Assembly (NCBI GenBank): GCA_018242425.1
Contig: JAFEBX010000003.1
Span: 1-64,000 of the forward strand
Reading direction: 5' to 3'
Origin: Pseudomonadota bacterium
GTDB lineage: Bacteria > Pseudomonadota > Gammaproteobacteria > Xanthomonadales > Xanthomonadaceae
DNA length: 64,000 bases
A program made the translations under genes and the position numbers. Below, piece by piece: positions 8,608 through 20,493 of the stretch. The first letter of the stretch is position 1; each line of letters starts with the position of its first letter. The notes beneath the pieces are model-generated. The model was not told the origin of the DNA. It saw only the letters and a list, made by a program, of their open reading frames with translations, and made no database searches.

Positions 8608-10521
8608 TCAGATCTGCACCTGCGTGCCCAGCTCCACCAGCCGGTTGCTGGGGATGTTGAAGAAATCGCTGGCCGGGGCGGCATTTCGCATCATGAAGGC
8701 GAACAGCTTGTCGCGCCAGATCGGCATGCCCTGGCGGCGGCTGGCGATGATGCGCTCGCGGCTGGCGAAATAGGTGGTTTCCATCGGATCGAGGCACATC
8801 TGGCTGCAATCGGCCATTTCCATCAATGCGCGCGGCACGTCCGGCGTTTCCATGAAGCCGAAGCGGACGATCACGCGGAAGAAGTCGTCGCCGATCGCCT
8901 GCACCGACAACCGCTGCCCGCGCGGCGCCACCGGCACCGTCAGCGTCGCCACCGTGAGGAAGATGTTGCGGGCATGCAGGACGCGGTTGTGCTTGAGGTT
9001 GTGCAGGAAGGCGTGCGGCACCATCGTCTTGTCGGCGGTCAGGAAGATCGCCGTGCCCTCCACCCGCACCGGCGGCGCCAGCATCAATCCGGGCAGGAAG
9101 GTGTCGAGCTGGATGCCGTCCTTGTGCATCTCCTCGCGCAGCAGGTCGCGACCGCGGCGCCAGGTACGCATCATCGTGAAGATGGCGAGGCCGAGCAGCA
9201 GCGGGAACCACGCGCCATCCATGAACTTGGCGAGGTTCGAACCGAGGAAAGCGACATCGACCAGAACGAAGATCGCCGCCGCCGGCCAGAACAGCAACGG
9301 CATTTTTCGCGTATTGCTGAGGTAGACGATCATCAGGATGCTGGTCATCAGCATGGTCCCGGTCACCGACACGCCATAGGCCGTCGCCAGTCGCGTCGCG
9401 CTGCCGAAGCCGATCACCACCGCGATCACCAGCAGCAGCAGCGTCCAGTTGATCGCCGGCACGTAGATCTGGCCGATGGTGTCCTTCGAAGTGTGGCGGA
9501 TCTGCATGCGCGGGATATAGCCGAGCTGCATCGCCGAACGCGCCATCGAGAACGCGCCGGTGATCACCGCCTGCGAAGCGATGATCGCCGCCATCGTCGC
9601 CAGCACCAGCATCGGGATCAGCAATGCTTTCGGCACCGATTCGTAGAAGGGGTTGCCGATCGATTCCGGTCGCACCAGCACGTGCGCGCCCTGCCCCATG
9701 TAATTGAGGATCAGGCAGGGCTGCACCACGAAATACCAGGCGATGCGAATGGGCCTGGCGCCGAAATGACCCATGTCTGCGTAGAGCGCTTCGCCACCGG
9801 TCACGGCCAGCACCACCGCGCCGAGGATGGTGAGCCCGGCGACGCCATGGTCGAGGAAGAATTTCAGGCCCCACCACGGATTGAGCGACTTCAACACTTC
9901 CGGCGCCAGGCGGATGTTCCAGATGCCCAGCGCGGCAACGGCGATGAACCACACCAGCATCACCGGGCCGAACACGCGGCCGACGCGCGCAGTGCCGAAG
10001 CGCTGCCCGACGAACAGGATGACGAGGATGACCAGCGAAATCGGCAGCACGTAATGGCTGAAGGCCGGCGTCGCCACGTTGAGGCCCTCGACCGCCGCGA
10101 GCGTGGTCATCGCCGGGGTGATCACGCCATCGCCGAAGAACAGAGACGCGCCGAAGATGCCGAGGATGCCCATGCGGTACATCAGTTTCGGCGCCTTCTT
10201 GCCGAGCGCGCCCTGGGCCAGCGCCATCAGCGCCATGATGCCGCCCTCGCCTTCGTTGTCGGCGCGCATGATGATGGCGACGTATTTCACCGTCACCACG
10301 AACACGATCGTCCAGATGATCAGCGACAGCAGGCCGAGCACGGTGTCGTGGTTCACCGCCAGCCGGTAGTGCGGGGTGAAGGCTTCCTGGATCGTGTACA
10401 GCGGGCTGGTGCCGATGTCGCCGAAGACCACGCCCAGCGCACTGACCGCCAGCGCGGCGAGCGGCCCGGCGTGGCCATGCGCCGATTGCGAACCGGAGTG
10501 CTCGTCTGCGGATGCGTTCAT
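8608..10521 (-). CDS. kup: Kup-family potassium uptake protein (copy 1)
   Basis: A KUP/HAK/KT-type K+/H+ symporter of 637 residues in the inner membrane. The N-terminal signature [14 protein letters not shown] is at ~30-43. About twelve hydrophobic segments are visible, with the conserved [19 protein letters not shown] and [16 protein letters not shown]-terminal cytoplasmic domain of ~180 residues ends [12 protein letters not shown]. It lies 13 bases from a second, homologous kup gene with the same C-terminal ending, so a tandem duplication is likely. Both lie between ruvA and ruvB. Confidence 0.96.
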   Translation of the reverse strand: MNASADEHSGSQSAHGHAGPLAALAVSALGVVFGDIGTSPLYTIQEAFTPHYRLAVNHDTVLGLLSLIIWTIVFVVTVKYVAIIMRADNEGEGGIMALMALAQGALGKKAPKLMYRMGILGIFGASLFFGDGVITPAMTTLAAVEGLNVATPAFSHYVLPISLVILVILFVGQRFGTARVGRVFGPVMLVWFIAVAALGIWNIRLAPEVLKSLNPWWGLKFFLDHGVAGLTILGAVVLAVTGGEALYADMGHFGARPIRIAWYFVVQPCLILNYMGQGAHVLVRPESIGNPFYESVPKALLIPMLVLATMAAIIASQAVITGAFSMARSAMQLGYIPRMQIRHTSKDTIGQIYVPAINWTLLLLVIAVVIGFGSATRLATAYGVSVTGTMLMTSILMIVYLSNTRKMPLLFWPAAAIFVLVDVAFLGSNLAKFMDGAWFPLLLGLAIFTMMRTWRRGRDLLREEMHKDGIQLDTFLPGLMLAPPVRVEGTAIFLTADKTMVPHAFLHNLKHNRVLHARNIFLTVATLTVPVAPRGQRLSVQAIGDDFFRVIVRFGFMETPDVPRALMEMADCSQMCLDPMETTYFASRERIIASRRQGMPIWRDKLFAFMMRNAAPASDFFNIPSNRLVELGTQVQI

Positions 10522-10534
10522 GGGATGTGCCGGG

Positions 10535-12454
10535 TCAGATCTGGACCGGTGCGCCGAGTTCGACCAGGCGGTTGCCGGGAATATGGAAGAACGAGGTCGC
10601 CGATACCGCGTTGCGATGCATCAGCGCGAACAGTTTGTCGCGCCAGATCGGCATGCCGCGGCGGGCGCTGGCAACGATGGTTTCGTGGCTGGCGAAATAG
10701 GTGGTGTCCATCGGGTCCAGGCACATCTGGCTGCAATCGGACAGCTGCATCAATGCGCGCGGAACGTCCGGCGTTTCGATGAAGCCGAACGAGACCTCGA
10801 TGCGATAGAACTCGTCGCCGACCGAGCTGATCTTCAAACGCTGGTCGCGATGGGCATGTGGCACCGTCAGCGTCTTCACGGTGAGGAAGATGTTGCGTTC
10901 GTGCAGCACCTTGTTGTGCTTGAGGTTGTGCAGCAGCGCGTGCGGCACCAGCGTCGGATCGGCGGAGAGGAAGATCGCCGTTCCCGGCACCCGCACCGGC
11001 GGCGCAAGCATCAAGCCGGGCAGGAAGCTGTCGAGCTTGATGCCTTCCTTCTGCACTTCCGCGCGCAGCAGCTCGCGGCCGCGGCGCCACGTGCGCATCA
11101 GGGTGAAGATGATCGCCGCCAGCAACAGCGGGAACCACGCGCCGTCGAAGAACTTCACCGCGTTCGCGACCAGGAAGGCGAGATCGACCACGAAGAAGAT
11201 CGCGCACAACGGCAGCACCCAGCGGCGCTGCTTCGGCCACAGGCGGTTGGCGACCAGCGCCAGCAGCAGAGTGTCGATCAACATCGTGCCGGACACCGAA
11301 ACGCCATAGGCGGTGGCCAGCGCGGTGGACGTGCGGAACGTCATCACCAGCGCGATCACCGCAACCATCAGGAACCAGTTGATGCCGGGCACGTAGATCT
11401 GGCCGATGGTGTCGCGCGAGGTATGGCGCACGAACATGCGCGGGATGTAACCCAGCTGCATCGCCGAACGCGCCACCGAGAACGCGCCGGTGATCACCGC
11501 CTGCGAGGCGATGATCGCCGCCATCGTCGCCAGCACCACCATCGGCACCTGCGCCCAGTCGGGCACCGCCTGGAAGAACGGATTGCCCTTTGCGTCCGGG
11601 TTTTCCAGCAGCAGCGCGCCCTGTCCGAGATAGTTCATCACCAGGCAGGGCAACACGAAGAAATACCAGGCGGCGCGGATCGGCCGTGCGCCGAAGTGGC
11701 CCATGTCGGCATACAGTGCTTCGCCGCCGGTGACGGCCAGCACCACGGCGCCGAGGATGAAGATGCCGTGCCAGCCATGCTCGACGAAGAAGCGCGCGCC
11801 CCACCACGGATTCAAGGCGTGGATCACTTCCGGCGCATCGACGATGTTGTGCACGCCGATCGCCGCCAGCGCCAGGAACCACACCACCATCACCGGCCCG
11901 AACACGCGCCCGACCTTGGCCGAACCGAAGCGCTGGCTGACGAACAGGCCGATCAGGATCACGATGGTCAGCGGCAGGATGAACCTGTGCAGCGCCGGCG
12001 CCGCGACCTCGAGGCCTTCGACCGCCGACAACGTGGTGATGGCGGGCGTGATCACGCCATCGCCGAAGAACAGCGAGGCGCCGAAGATGCCGAGGATGCC
12101 GACCACGTAGAACGAGCGCGAGGTCTTGCCGAGCGTGCGCTGGGCCAGCGCCATCAACGCCATGATGCCGCCCTCGCCTTCGTTGTCGGCGCGCATGATG
12201 ATGGTCACATATTTCAACGTCACCACGATCATCAGCGCCCAGAACGCCAGCGACAGCACGCCGAGCACGGTGTCGTGGTCGGGCGTCAGCCCGTAGTGCG
12301 GGATGAAGGCTTCCTTGAGCGTGTACAGCGGGCTGGTGCCGATGTCGCCGAAGACCACGCCGATCGCGCCCAGCGCAAGGCCCGGCAATCCCCCTGGTGC
12401 CTGGTGTCCATGTCCGCTTTGCGCGTGTTCCGGGTGCTTGGGGTGGTCGTTCAT
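10535..12454 (-). CDS. kup: Kup-family potassium uptake protein (copy 2)
   Basis: A second KUP-type potassium transporter of 639 residues. ATG 12454 is chosen because it aligns with the N-terminus of copy 1; upstream in-frame codons overlap the end of ruvA. The signature [14 protein letters not shown], the [19 protein letters not shown] stretch, and [17 protein letters not shown] are all intact, so both copies look functional. Divergence from copy 1 is concentrated in the termini and in some loops and helices, which argues for an old duplication. No ribosome binding site is evident. Confidence 0.95.
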   Translation of the reverse strand: MNDHPKHPEHAQSGHGHQAPGGLPGLALGAIGVVFGDIGTSPLYTLKEAFIPHYGLTPDHDTVLGVLSLAFWALMIVVTLKYVTIIMRADNEGEGGIMALMALAQRTLGKTSRSFYVVGILGIFGASLFFGDGVITPAITTLSAVEGLEVAAPALHRFILPLTIVILIGLFVSQRFGSAKVGRVFGPVMVVWFLALAAIGVHNIVDAPEVIHALNPWWGARFFVEHGWHGIFILGAVVLAVTGGEALYADMGHFGARPIRAAWYFFVLPCLVMNYLGQGALLLENPDAKGNPFFQAVPDWAQVPMVVLATMAAIIASQAVITGAFSVARSAMQLGYIPRMFVRHTSRDTIGQIYVPGINWFLMVAVIALVMTFRTSTALATAYGVSVSGTMLIDTLLLALVANRLWPKQRRWVLPLCAIFFVVDLAFLVANAVKFFDGAWFPLLLAAIIFTLMRTWRRGRELLRAEVQKEGIKLDSFLPGLMLAPPVRVPGTAIFLSADPTLVPHALLHNLKHNKVLHERNIFLTVKTLTVPHAHRDQRLKISSVGDEFYRIEVSFGFIETPDVPRALMQLSDCSQMCLDPMDTTYFASHETIVASARRGMPIWRDKLFALMHRNAVSATSFFHIPGNRLVELGAPVQI

Positions 12455-12506
12455 TTCGGGAGGAGGACCGTCCAGGGGCGCATGGTACGCCGATGGCGTG
12501 ATCGCG

Positions 12507-13094
12507 TCAGCGCAGCGCCTGTTGCAGGGCCTTGCGGATGATGGTCTCGACGCTGTCGCCGGCGGCGGCCACCGCCTTGACCATGCGCTCGGCTTCGGCT
12601 GGCTTGTAGCCAAGCTGCTGTAGCGCAACCAGCGATTCCGATTGCGGATCGGCCGGCCCCTGCAGCATCTGCGATGCTCCGCCTCCGGCGAGATCGGCTG
12701 CGCGATCGCGCAGCTCCACCACCATGCGTTCCGCGGTTTTCTTGCCGATGCCGGGAATGCGCGTGAGCGCGGTCACGTCGGAGGCCTGCAGCTGGCGCGC
12801 GAATTCGTCGACGCTGACGCCGGACAACACGGCAAGCGCGATCTTGGCGCCGATGCCGCTGACGCGCTGCACGTCGCGGAACAGCCGGCGCTCGCTCTCG
12901 GTGAGGAAACCGTAGAGCGAAACGCTGTCTTCCTTCTGCGCGTAATGGGTGAACAGCACCACGTCCCTGCCGACGTCGGGCAGGTCGTAGAACGTGCTCA
13001 TCGGCGCCTCCAGCTCGTAGCCGACGCCATGGACGTCGACCACCAGCCACGGCGGCTGCTTGTGGATGATGGTTCCGCGCAAACGTCCGATCAC
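12507..13094 (-). CDS. ruvA: Holliday junction branch migration protein RuvA
   Basis: RuvA is the tetrameric junction-binding partner of RuvB. GTG 13094 is the start: AAGGAG lies eight bases upstream and the product then begins MIGRLRGTI like other RuvA proteins. It has 195 residues: an OB-fold domain (1-65), two helix-hairpin-helix motifs ([15 protein letters not shown] and [12 protein letters not shown]), and a C-terminal domain that contacts RuvB ([17 protein letters not shown]). It follows ruvC by four bases. Confidence 0.97.
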   Translation of the reverse strand: MIGRLRGTIIHKQPPWLVVDVHGVGYELEAPMSTFYDLPDVGRDVVLFTHYAQKEDSVSLYGFLTESERRLFRDVQRVSGIGAKIALAVLSGVSVDEFARQLQASDVTALTRIPGIGKKTAERMVVELRDRAADLAGGGASQMLQGPADPQSESLVALQQLGYKPAEAERMVKAVAAAGDSVETIIRKALQQALR

Positions 13095-13098
13095 CGCT

Positions 13099-13629
13099 TC
13101 ATCTCCTTGACCACGCCTGGCGCACGCCGACACCCAATCGTGCCGCACTGGCGCGCACATGCGCATGCGTCACCGCGATCGCCAATGCATCGGCGGCGTC
13201 CGCCTGCAATTTGCCTTTCAGGTTCAGCATCGCACCGACCATGTGCTGCACCTGTTCCTTGTCGGCGCCGCCGCGCCCGACCAGCGCCAGCTTCACTTCC
13301 TTGGCCGCGTATTCATTCACTTTCAAGCCGCGACTGACACAGGCCACGATCGCCGCGCCACGCGCATGGCCGAGCTTCAACGCCGACATCGCATTGCGGG
13401 CAAGGAACACCTGTTCGATCGCCACTTCGTCCGGCTGCCATTCCACCAGCAATTCGCCGAGGCGGGCGACGAGTTCGCCAAGCCGCTGCGGGAAATCCTC
13501 GGCACCGAGCAGGTTGATCGCCGCATGATGGACATGCGCGAGCTTGCCGTCCGCCGCGACATCGATGATGCCGACGCCGGTGCGTTGCGACCCGGGATCG
13601 ATGCCGATGATGCGCACTGCGCTGCTCAC
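13099..13629 (-). CDS. ruvC: Crossover junction endodeoxyribonuclease RuvC
   Basis: RuvC resolves Holliday junctions by paired nicking. It has 176 residues from GTG 13629. The four acidic catalytic residues are in place: D11 ([10 protein letters not shown]), E72 (AIEQVF), D144 and D147 ([11 protein letters not shown]). The RNase H-like fold is evident. It lies 22 bases after yebC and four bases before ruvA, giving the usual yebC-ruvC-ruvA order. Confidence 0.97.
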   Translation of the reverse strand: MSSAVRIIGIDPGSQRTGVGIIDVAADGKLAHVHHAAINLLGAEDFPQRLGELVARLGELLVEWQPDEVAIEQVFLARNAMSALKLGHARGAAIVACVSRGLKVNEYAAKEVKLALVGRGGADKEQVQHMVGAMLNLKGKLQADAADALAIAVTHAHVRASAARLGVGVRQAWSRR

Positions 13630-13651
13630 TCAGGCAATCCCGCCCTGATCG

Positions 13652-14368
13652 TCACTCCGACAACTCCGCATTGGAATAGACGTTCTGCACGTCGTCCATT
13701 TCCTCCATGCGCGCCAGCAGCTTGCGCACCTGGTCGGCGGTATCGCCGCTCACGGCGATGTCGTTGTCGGCGCGCAGGGTGACTTCGGCAAGATCGGGCG
13801 CGAGCCCGGCCGCGACCATCGCATCCTTGACGTCGTTGAAGGCTTCGGGCGAGGTGATGACGTCGATCGCGCCATCGTCGTAGACCACCACGTCGTCGGC
13901 GCCGGCCTCGATCGCCGCTTCGGTGACGCGATCCTCGTCAACCCCCGCCGCGTAGCTCAGCGCACCCAGCTTGCGGAACATGAAGGCGACCGAACCCTCG
14001 GTCCCCATGTTGCCGCCGAACTTGGTGAAGGCGTGGCGGACGTCGGCGACGGTGCGCACGCGATTGTCGGTGAGGCAATCGACGATCACCGCGACGCCGC
14101 CGGGCGCATAGCCTTCGTAACGGATTTCCTCGTACTCGACGCCTTCGAGTTCGCCGGTCGCCTTCTTGATCGCGCGCTCGATCACGTCCTTGCTCATGTT
14201 GGCGCCAAGGCCCTTGTCGATGGCGCTGCGCAGGCGCGGATTGCTGGCGGGATCGCCGCCACCGGCGCGTGCCGCCACCGAAATCTCGCGAATCACCTTG
14301 GTGAAGATCTTGCCGCGCTGGGCATCGACAGCGTTCTTGCGCTGCTCGATCGAAGGACCACGACCCAT
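13652..14368 (-). CDS. yebC: YebC/PmpR family protein
   Basis: A TACO1/YebC family protein of 238 residues. These are cytosolic proteins described as transcriptional regulators and, more recently, as translation factors that ease stalling at proline stretches. The N-terminal signature [20 protein letters not shown] and the region [19 protein letters not shown] are diagnostic. It is immediately upstream of ruvC, a widely conserved position. Confidence 0.95.
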   Translation of the reverse strand: MGRGPSIEQRKNAVDAQRGKIFTKVIREISVAARAGGGDPASNPRLRSAIDKGLGANMSKDVIERAIKKATGELEGVEYEEIRYEGYAPGGVAVIVDCLTDNRVRTVADVRHAFTKFGGNMGTEGSVAFMFRKLGALSYAAGVDEDRVTEAAIEAGADDVVVYDDGAIDVITSPEAFNDVKDAMVAAGLAPDLAEVTLRADNDIAVSGDTADQVRKLLARMEEMDDVQNVYSNAELSE

Positions 14369-14413
14369 GGATGCAACCGTATCGGGGAAAGCCGCGATTT
14401 TACTAGATTCGGT

Positions 14414-15049
14414 TCAGGCGATCGCCGCCAGCTCCGCCGTCTCGGTGAAGCGCCCTTCGCGCAGGAAGCAGGCGGCGTGGCTGGCCGCCTCCCGGGAGAA
14501 GATCAGGCCGGTGTGGCTGGCCGCGACCACGACATGGGCGGCCAGTCCCGGAATCCGGGTTTCCGCGAGTGCGACGGTGCCGTCGTGCGGGCTCGGCAAT
14601 CGTGCGATGGCACCACCCAAGCCGCGCGGCAGGGTGCCGGCAACCATCCCGACCTCGATGCCCGACGGCAGGGCCCCAGCGCCGCGCAACAGCAATTCGC
14701 GATGCTGCCCGATCAGGCTGCGCCCGCCCGGCACCCGCGAAGCCACGCCGTCGGCCGCCTGGCTACCCGCCAGCGGCGACCCGAGGCACACCACCCGCCC
14801 CACTCGCGACCGTGCCGCGGCTTGCACCGCCATCAACCCGCCAAGACTGTGTCCGACCAGATGCGTGCCCGGCTGGCGATCCAGGACGCGCACGATCCGC
14901 GCGACCGCGCTCTCCGTGCTTTCCAGCACGCTGAAATAGCCCATCGGCGTGACGTCGAAGCCATCACGGCGCAGGCGCGACGCGAACCATTGCATGGCCG
15001 GCGCATGCATCCACAGGCCATGCAACAGGACGACGCGGGGACGCGGCAT
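14414..15049 (-). CDS. Alpha/beta hydrolase, lipase-like
   Basis: A small (211 residues) alpha/beta hydrolase with no signal peptide. The oxyanion-side motif VVLLHGLWMHAPAM opens the protein. The nucleophile elbow is VGHSLGG (serine ~68). Likely acid and base are the aspartate in SPHDGTVAL and the histidine in AASHTGLIFS. This resembles the LipA/PGAP1-like lipases found in gammaproteobacteria; the substrate is unknown. ATG 15049 shares one base with the stop codon of the upstream DUF3016 gene, so the two are translationally coupled. Confidence 0.85.
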   Translation of the reverse strand: MPRPRVVLLHGLWMHAPAMQWFASRLRRDGFDVTPMGYFSVLESTESAVARIVRVLDRQPGTHLVGHSLGGLMAVQAAARSRVGRVVCLGSPLAGSQAADGVASRVPGGRSLIGQHRELLLRGAGALPSGIEVGMVAGTLPRGLGGAIARLPSPHDGTVALAETRIPGLAAHVVVAASHTGLIFSREAASHAACFLREGRFTETAELAAIA

Positions 15050-15573
15050 CAACGCTTGCCGAGCAGCTTGCGCAGCCAGTCGTCGACCATGCGCTTTTCG
15101 TAGCGCAGAGGATCGCTGTTCCCTGGCAGTCCCGGGGGATTCATCATGAAGGCCAGGTCCGACAACTTGGCGTCTGCATCGGCCGCGGCCACGCCATTGC
15201 CCGACAGGCGGTAGTGCAGCGTGATGCGTGGCGGATACATGTCGCGGATGATGCGGATCTGCTCCGCGCCCATCGTCGGGCGGCATTCGCCGGCGCGATC
15301 GATGTCGATGAAATGCACGTCAAGATGCGCCCCGGCAGGCAGGTTCTTTTCGGCGCGATCGCGGGTGTATTTCGCAAGATCGCGAACCCATTCGGTATCG
15401 CGGCCGCCCGGTGCGAAATCGCAGCTGTGCTCGCTGAAACTCGCGGGATCCGCCCACGACACGTTGACGCGTTCGTTGGCGGGCAGTTGCAGCGGTTGCG
15501 GATCACGCGTCCTGGCCGTGGAGGCGCAGGCGACGAGCAACAAGGCAGGAAGTGCGACGGTCAGGATGCGCAT
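15049..15573 (-). CDS. DUF3016 family lipoprotein
   Basis: A predicted lipoprotein of 174 residues. ATG 15573 has GGAG at a good distance. The signal peptide MRILTVALPALLLVACAS ends in the lipobox LVAC. The body matches the DUF3016 pattern: VSWADPASFSE near the start, and later MYPPRITLHYRLSGNGV and SDLAFMMNP. Function is unknown. It is co-transcribed with the downstream hydrolase (one-base overlap). Confidence 0.8.
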   Translation of the reverse strand: MRILTVALPALLLVACASTARTRDPQPLQLPANERVNVSWADPASFSEHSCDFAPGGRDTEWVRDLAKYTRDRAEKNLPAGAHLDVHFIDIDRAGECRPTMGAEQIRIIRDMYPPRITLHYRLSGNGVAAADADAKLSDLAFMMNPPGLPGNSDPLRYEKRMVDDWLRKLLGKR

Positions 15574-15611
15574 GGCAGTCTCCACTCGGGATTCGTTGCC
15601 AGTATGCACTT

Positions 15612-16120
15612 TCAGTCCATGTCGCGACGGAATATGAATTCGAGGTCGCGCGCCGTTCCGACTTCATACAGATATTCGCCAACCTTGTCGAAACCATGAC
15701 GCTGGTAGAAGCGTTGTGCTCCCGGGTTTTCGCTCCACACGCCGAGCCAGCACGATCTCGGCCCGTTGGCGGCGATCCATTCCATCGCCTGCGCGAACAG
15801 CCGCGCACCATGCCCGCCGTTCTGCAACTCGCGGCGCACGTACAGGCGCATCAGCTCCATGTCGCCGGATTGCACGTCGGCATGCGGCAGCTTGCACGGG
15901 CCGGCCATCACGTAGCCGAGGGCGCGACCTTCATCTTCCAGCAGCCAGGCCGCGCAACCGAGCTCGTCCAGTTGCGCGGCATACCGCACGGGGTCGTACG
16001 TGGCGTCGAGATAGTGCTGCAGATCGTCGGCCGTGTAACAGTGGCCAAACGTCTCGTCGAAGGTATCGCGCGACAGCGCCGACAGCGCTTCGGCATCGGC
16101 GGCACTGGCGCGACGGATGA

Positions 16121-16124
<4 letters not shown>
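15612..16124 (-). CDS. GNAT family N-acetyltransferase
   Basis: A GCN5-related acetyltransferase of 170 residues. GTG 16124 overlaps the aspS stop by four bases (GTGA) and gives an N-terminus [13 protein letters not shown] typical of the family. The acetyl-CoA-binding region reads [17 protein letters not shown], with the expected loop N-GGHG in place of the usual R/Q-x-x-G-x-G/A. The C-terminal [15 protein letters not shown] is also characteristic. The substrate cannot be told. Confidence 0.9.
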
Positions 16125-17884
<1,760 letters not shown>

Positions 17885-17974
17885 GGAAACTCCGGGAAAT
17901 CGGCTGCAAGCCCGGGACAGCACCGGTGCTTGCTCATTGGAAGCCGGTCATTTTAGCCCGGACGGGGCGCGGGA

Positions 17975-18265
17975 TCAGGAATCCGACGGTTTCGGCGCCG
18001 CGGGGGCCGGAGCCGGGGCGGAATCGCTCTTGGGCTTGGACCCGCCGCTGGCATCCCCCGCCAGGTTGCGCTTCTTGTCGCCGTCCTTCTTGAAGTCGGT
18101 CTCGTACCAGCCGCCGCCGGCAAGACGGAAGCTGGGCGCGGTCAGCATGCGCTTGACCGTATGCGCGCCGCACTTCGGGCAGGTGTCGGGATCGGGATCG
18201 GACATCTTCTGCAGGCGGTCGAACTCGTGGCCGCAGGCGTCACAGACGAAGGCGTAGATGGGCAT
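17975..18265 (-). CDS. FmdB family zinc-ribbon protein
   Basis: A small protein of 96 residues starting MPIYAFVCDACGHEF. The two CxxC knuckles (CDAC and CPKC) form the FmdB/CxxC_CXXC_SSSS zinc ribbon at residues 1-42. A low-complexity Lys/Ser/Pro/Ala tail follows. It is often found beside aspS, as here, but its role is unknown; a regulatory or nucleic-acid-binding function has been proposed for the family. Confidence 0.9.
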   Translation of the reverse strand: MPIYAFVCDACGHEFDRLQKMSDPDPDTCPKCGAHTVKRMLTAPSFRLAGGGWYETDFKKDGDKKRNLAGDASGGSKPKSDSAPAPAPAAPKPSDS

Positions 18266-18371
18266 GGCGTGTGTTGCGGGGTGCAAACCGGTATTGTGGG
18301 GCCTGGCGCGTCGTTTTCAACGCAATCGCCAATGCAAGACATCCATACACCGTCTGGAGGGAGAGGTCGTC

Positions 18372-19076
18372 ATGGTTTCATTGCTCAAATCACTCGCCGT
18401 CGCGTCCGCGCTGGCCCTGCTCGTCCCCGTGACCGCTTCCGCACAGGCCCAGGCCCGGGCCTACGCGCCCGAGAACCTGCGCACGCTGTCGCGCAACGAC
18501 CAGATCCGCGTGATCAGCCTGGAATATTCCGAACAGGCGCGTGGCCGAACCATCCCCGACGACCAGCTGCGCTTCTACCTCGACCAGGTCAATCGCTCCA
18601 ACTGGACCTTCAGCCAGATCAAGTCGGATATCGCCAAATCGCTCGCCGGCAACGGCGGCGGGGTTCCCGGCCCGAATCCCGGCCCCGGCCCCATCCACCA
18701 GACCATCCGCTGTGAAAGCACCGGCAATCGCCTCAACACCTGCCGCACGCCGTGGCAGGGACAGTCGCGACTGGTGCGGCAACTCTCGAACAGCGGCTGC
18801 GATCGTGGGCGCGGCTGGGATTCCCGCAACGGCCAGGTCTGGGTGAACCACGGCTGCCGCGGCGAATTCGCGCGCGTGAACAGCAATTACACGGTGACTT
18901 GTTCCAGCCAGAACGCGCGCCACACCACCTGCGCCTGGGATCGGACGCAGGGCACGCCCTATGTGCAGCAACGCCTGTCCGGCGCCGCATGCACCGAGGG
19001 CCGCACCTGGGGCTACAACACCCGCCAGGGCCTGTGGGTGAGCGGCGGTTGCCGCGCCCGCTTCGGCGCGCGCTGA
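18372..19076 (+). CDS. Secreted DUF3011 domain protein
   Basis: A predicted exported protein of 234 residues. ATG 18372 follows a purine-rich GGAGGGAGAGG and begins a signal peptide (VASALALLVPVTASA|QAQ). Residues ~30-95 form a short helical region. The C-terminal half has two cysteine-containing DUF3011 repeats: one from TIRCESTGNRLNTC to WVNHGCRGEF and one from TVTCSSQNARHTTC to WVSGGCRARF. A Gly/Pro linker (GNGGGVPGPNPGPGP) joins the halves. A lectin-like or wall-associated role is possible but unproven. It starts a rightward gene run. Confidence 0.82.
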   Translation: MVSLLKSLAVASALALLVPVTASAQAQARAYAPENLRTLSRNDQIRVISLEYSEQARGRTIPDDQLRFYLDQVNRSNWTFSQIKSDIAKSLAGNGGGVPGPNPGPGPIHQTIRCESTGNRLNTCRTPWQGQSRLVRQLSNSGCDRGRGWDSRNGQVWVNHGCRGEFARVNSNYTVTCSSQNARHTTCAWDRTQGTPYVQQRLSGAACTEGRTWGYNTRQGLWVSGGCRARFGAR

Positions 19077-19086
19077 GGAAGCCTGC

Positions 19087-19803
19087 ATGAAGATCGACAA
19101 GATTGTCGCGGCGGTGATCGTCGCGCTTGGCCTCGCCGCCGGCGGCTGGTTCATGTCGAAGGGACTGGCCGATCTGCGCACCGGCGATCGCTACGTTTCG
19201 GTGAAAGGATCCGCCGAAAAGGTGGTGGACGCCGATCTCGTGGTCTGGCCGCTGGCGCATACGGTCAGCGGCAACGACCTCGGCGAAGTGCAGCGCGGGC
19301 TTGAAACCAACACCACGGCGATCCGTGATTTCTTCAAGACGGCGGGATTCGGCGATGACGAGATCGTGGTCGCGCCCGCGCGGCTCGAAGATCGTTGGGC
19401 CTATGCCTATGGCGAGAACAAACCGCCGGAACGCTATCGCTATTCCACCACCGTGACCCTGCGCACCACCAAGGTCGGCAAGGCGATGGAGGCGCTGCGC
19501 CGCACCGGCGACCTCCTTGCCAAGGGCGTGATACTGGGCGGCAATGGCGGCGAAGGCGATTCGCCGAACGGTCCCGAGTTCAACTACACCAAACTGAATG
19601 ACATCAAGCCGGCGCTGATCGCGGAAGCAACCGCGAATGCGCGCAAGTCCGCCGAGCAATTCGCCAAGGACAGCGGCGCGCGCATCGGCGGCATCCGCAC
19701 CGCCAACCAGGGCGTGGTCGACATCAGCAACCGCGACGCCGGCAGCCCGCAGGTGAAGAAGGTGCGGGTCGTCAGCACGGTCGAATATTTCCTGAGGGAT
19801 TGA
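19087..19803 (+). CDS. SIMPL domain protein (DUF541)
   Basis: A protein of 238 residues with one N-terminal hydrophobic segment (IVAAVIVALGLAAGGWFM) that acts as a signal anchor or signal peptide. The SIMPL/DUF541 domain starts at YVSVKGSAEKVVDADL and ends VRVVSTVEYFL. Bacterial homologues such as BP26 and YggE are periplasmic and form ring assemblies; some are tied to oxidative stress. It lies ten bases after the DUF3011 gene and four bases before the next gene, so an operon is likely. Confidence 0.88.
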   Translation: MKIDKIVAAVIVALGLAAGGWFMSKGLADLRTGDRYVSVKGSAEKVVDADLVVWPLAHTVSGNDLGEVQRGLETNTTAIRDFFKTAGFGDDEIVVAPARLEDRWAYAYGENKPPERYRYSTTVTLRTTKVGKAMEALRRTGDLLAKGVILGGNGGEGDSPNGPEFNYTKLNDIKPALIAEATANARKSAEQFAKDSGARIGGIRTANQGVVDISNRDAGSPQVKKVRVVSTVEYFLRD

Positions 19804-19807
19804 CGCG

Positions 19808-20413
19808 ATGAACGCGCGTTTCGCGGCAGCGATCGTTGCCGCGCTTGCATGGACGGCATTGCTGCTGCAGTTGTTCCTGTCGCTGCGCCTGTCGATCGAC
19901 AACGGCAATGGCGTCATCCACGGCCTGTGGATGTATCTCGCCTACTTCACCGTCCTCACCAACCTGCTGGTGGCGATCACCGCCACCGTCGCCGCACGAC
20001 GCAACGACGGGGGACGCGACCTTCCATGGCGCGGCTGCGCGGTCACGGCGATCGCGTTGGTCGGGCTCGCCTACCACTTCCTGTTGAGCGACGAGGAAAT
20101 CCCGGCGGGCCCGCACTGGCTGTCCAACGCACTGCTGCACTACGCCGTTCCGCTGGCCGCGCTGGCGTGGTGGCTGCTGCTGCCTCCGCGCCGGCACATC
20201 GCGCCGACTGCACCGCTTCGCTGGCTGCAATGGCCCGCGCTCTATGCCGTGTATGCATTGGTTCGTGGCGCGATCACGGGGTTCTATCCCTATCCCTTCA
20301 TCGATGTGCCAACACTCGGCATCATCCGCACATTGATCCATTGCGCCGGCCTCGGGCTGGCGTTCCTCGCCCTCGCCTACGTGCTGCGCGCGCTGCCCCG
20401 CCTGCGCGCCTGA
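19808..20413 (+). CDS. Pr6Pr-like membrane protein
   Basis: An integral membrane protein of 201 residues with about six hydrophobic segments. The sequence YLAYFTVLTNLLVAITAT in the second segment, LVGLAYHFLL in the third, and ALVRGAITGFYPYPFIDV in the fifth resemble the Pr6Pr family. The family function is not established. It follows the SIMPL gene at four bases. Confidence 0.72.
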   Translation: MNARFAAAIVAALAWTALLLQLFLSLRLSIDNGNGVIHGLWMYLAYFTVLTNLLVAITATVAARRNDGGRDLPWRGCAVTAIALVGLAYHFLLSDEEIPAGPHWLSNALLHYAVPLAALAWWLLLPPRRHIAPTAPLRWLQWPALYAVYALVRGAITGFYPYPFIDVPTLGIIRTLIHCAGLGLAFLALAYVLRALPRLRA

Positions 20414-20493
20414 CACGCAGGCCGATTGCGAATGTCTCGCGTATGATTCGCACTGGCTTGCGGTGCCCGATGCACCGGCTCTAACGGCGGATC

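Noticed and set aside
10376-12541. Very long open frames opposite kup, tolB, queC, clpB and others (e.g. 10376-12541 plus strand)
   Set aside because: They are rich in Arg, His, Gln and Ala, show no family motifs, and lie exactly antisense to confident genes. In high-GC DNA such shadows are expected.
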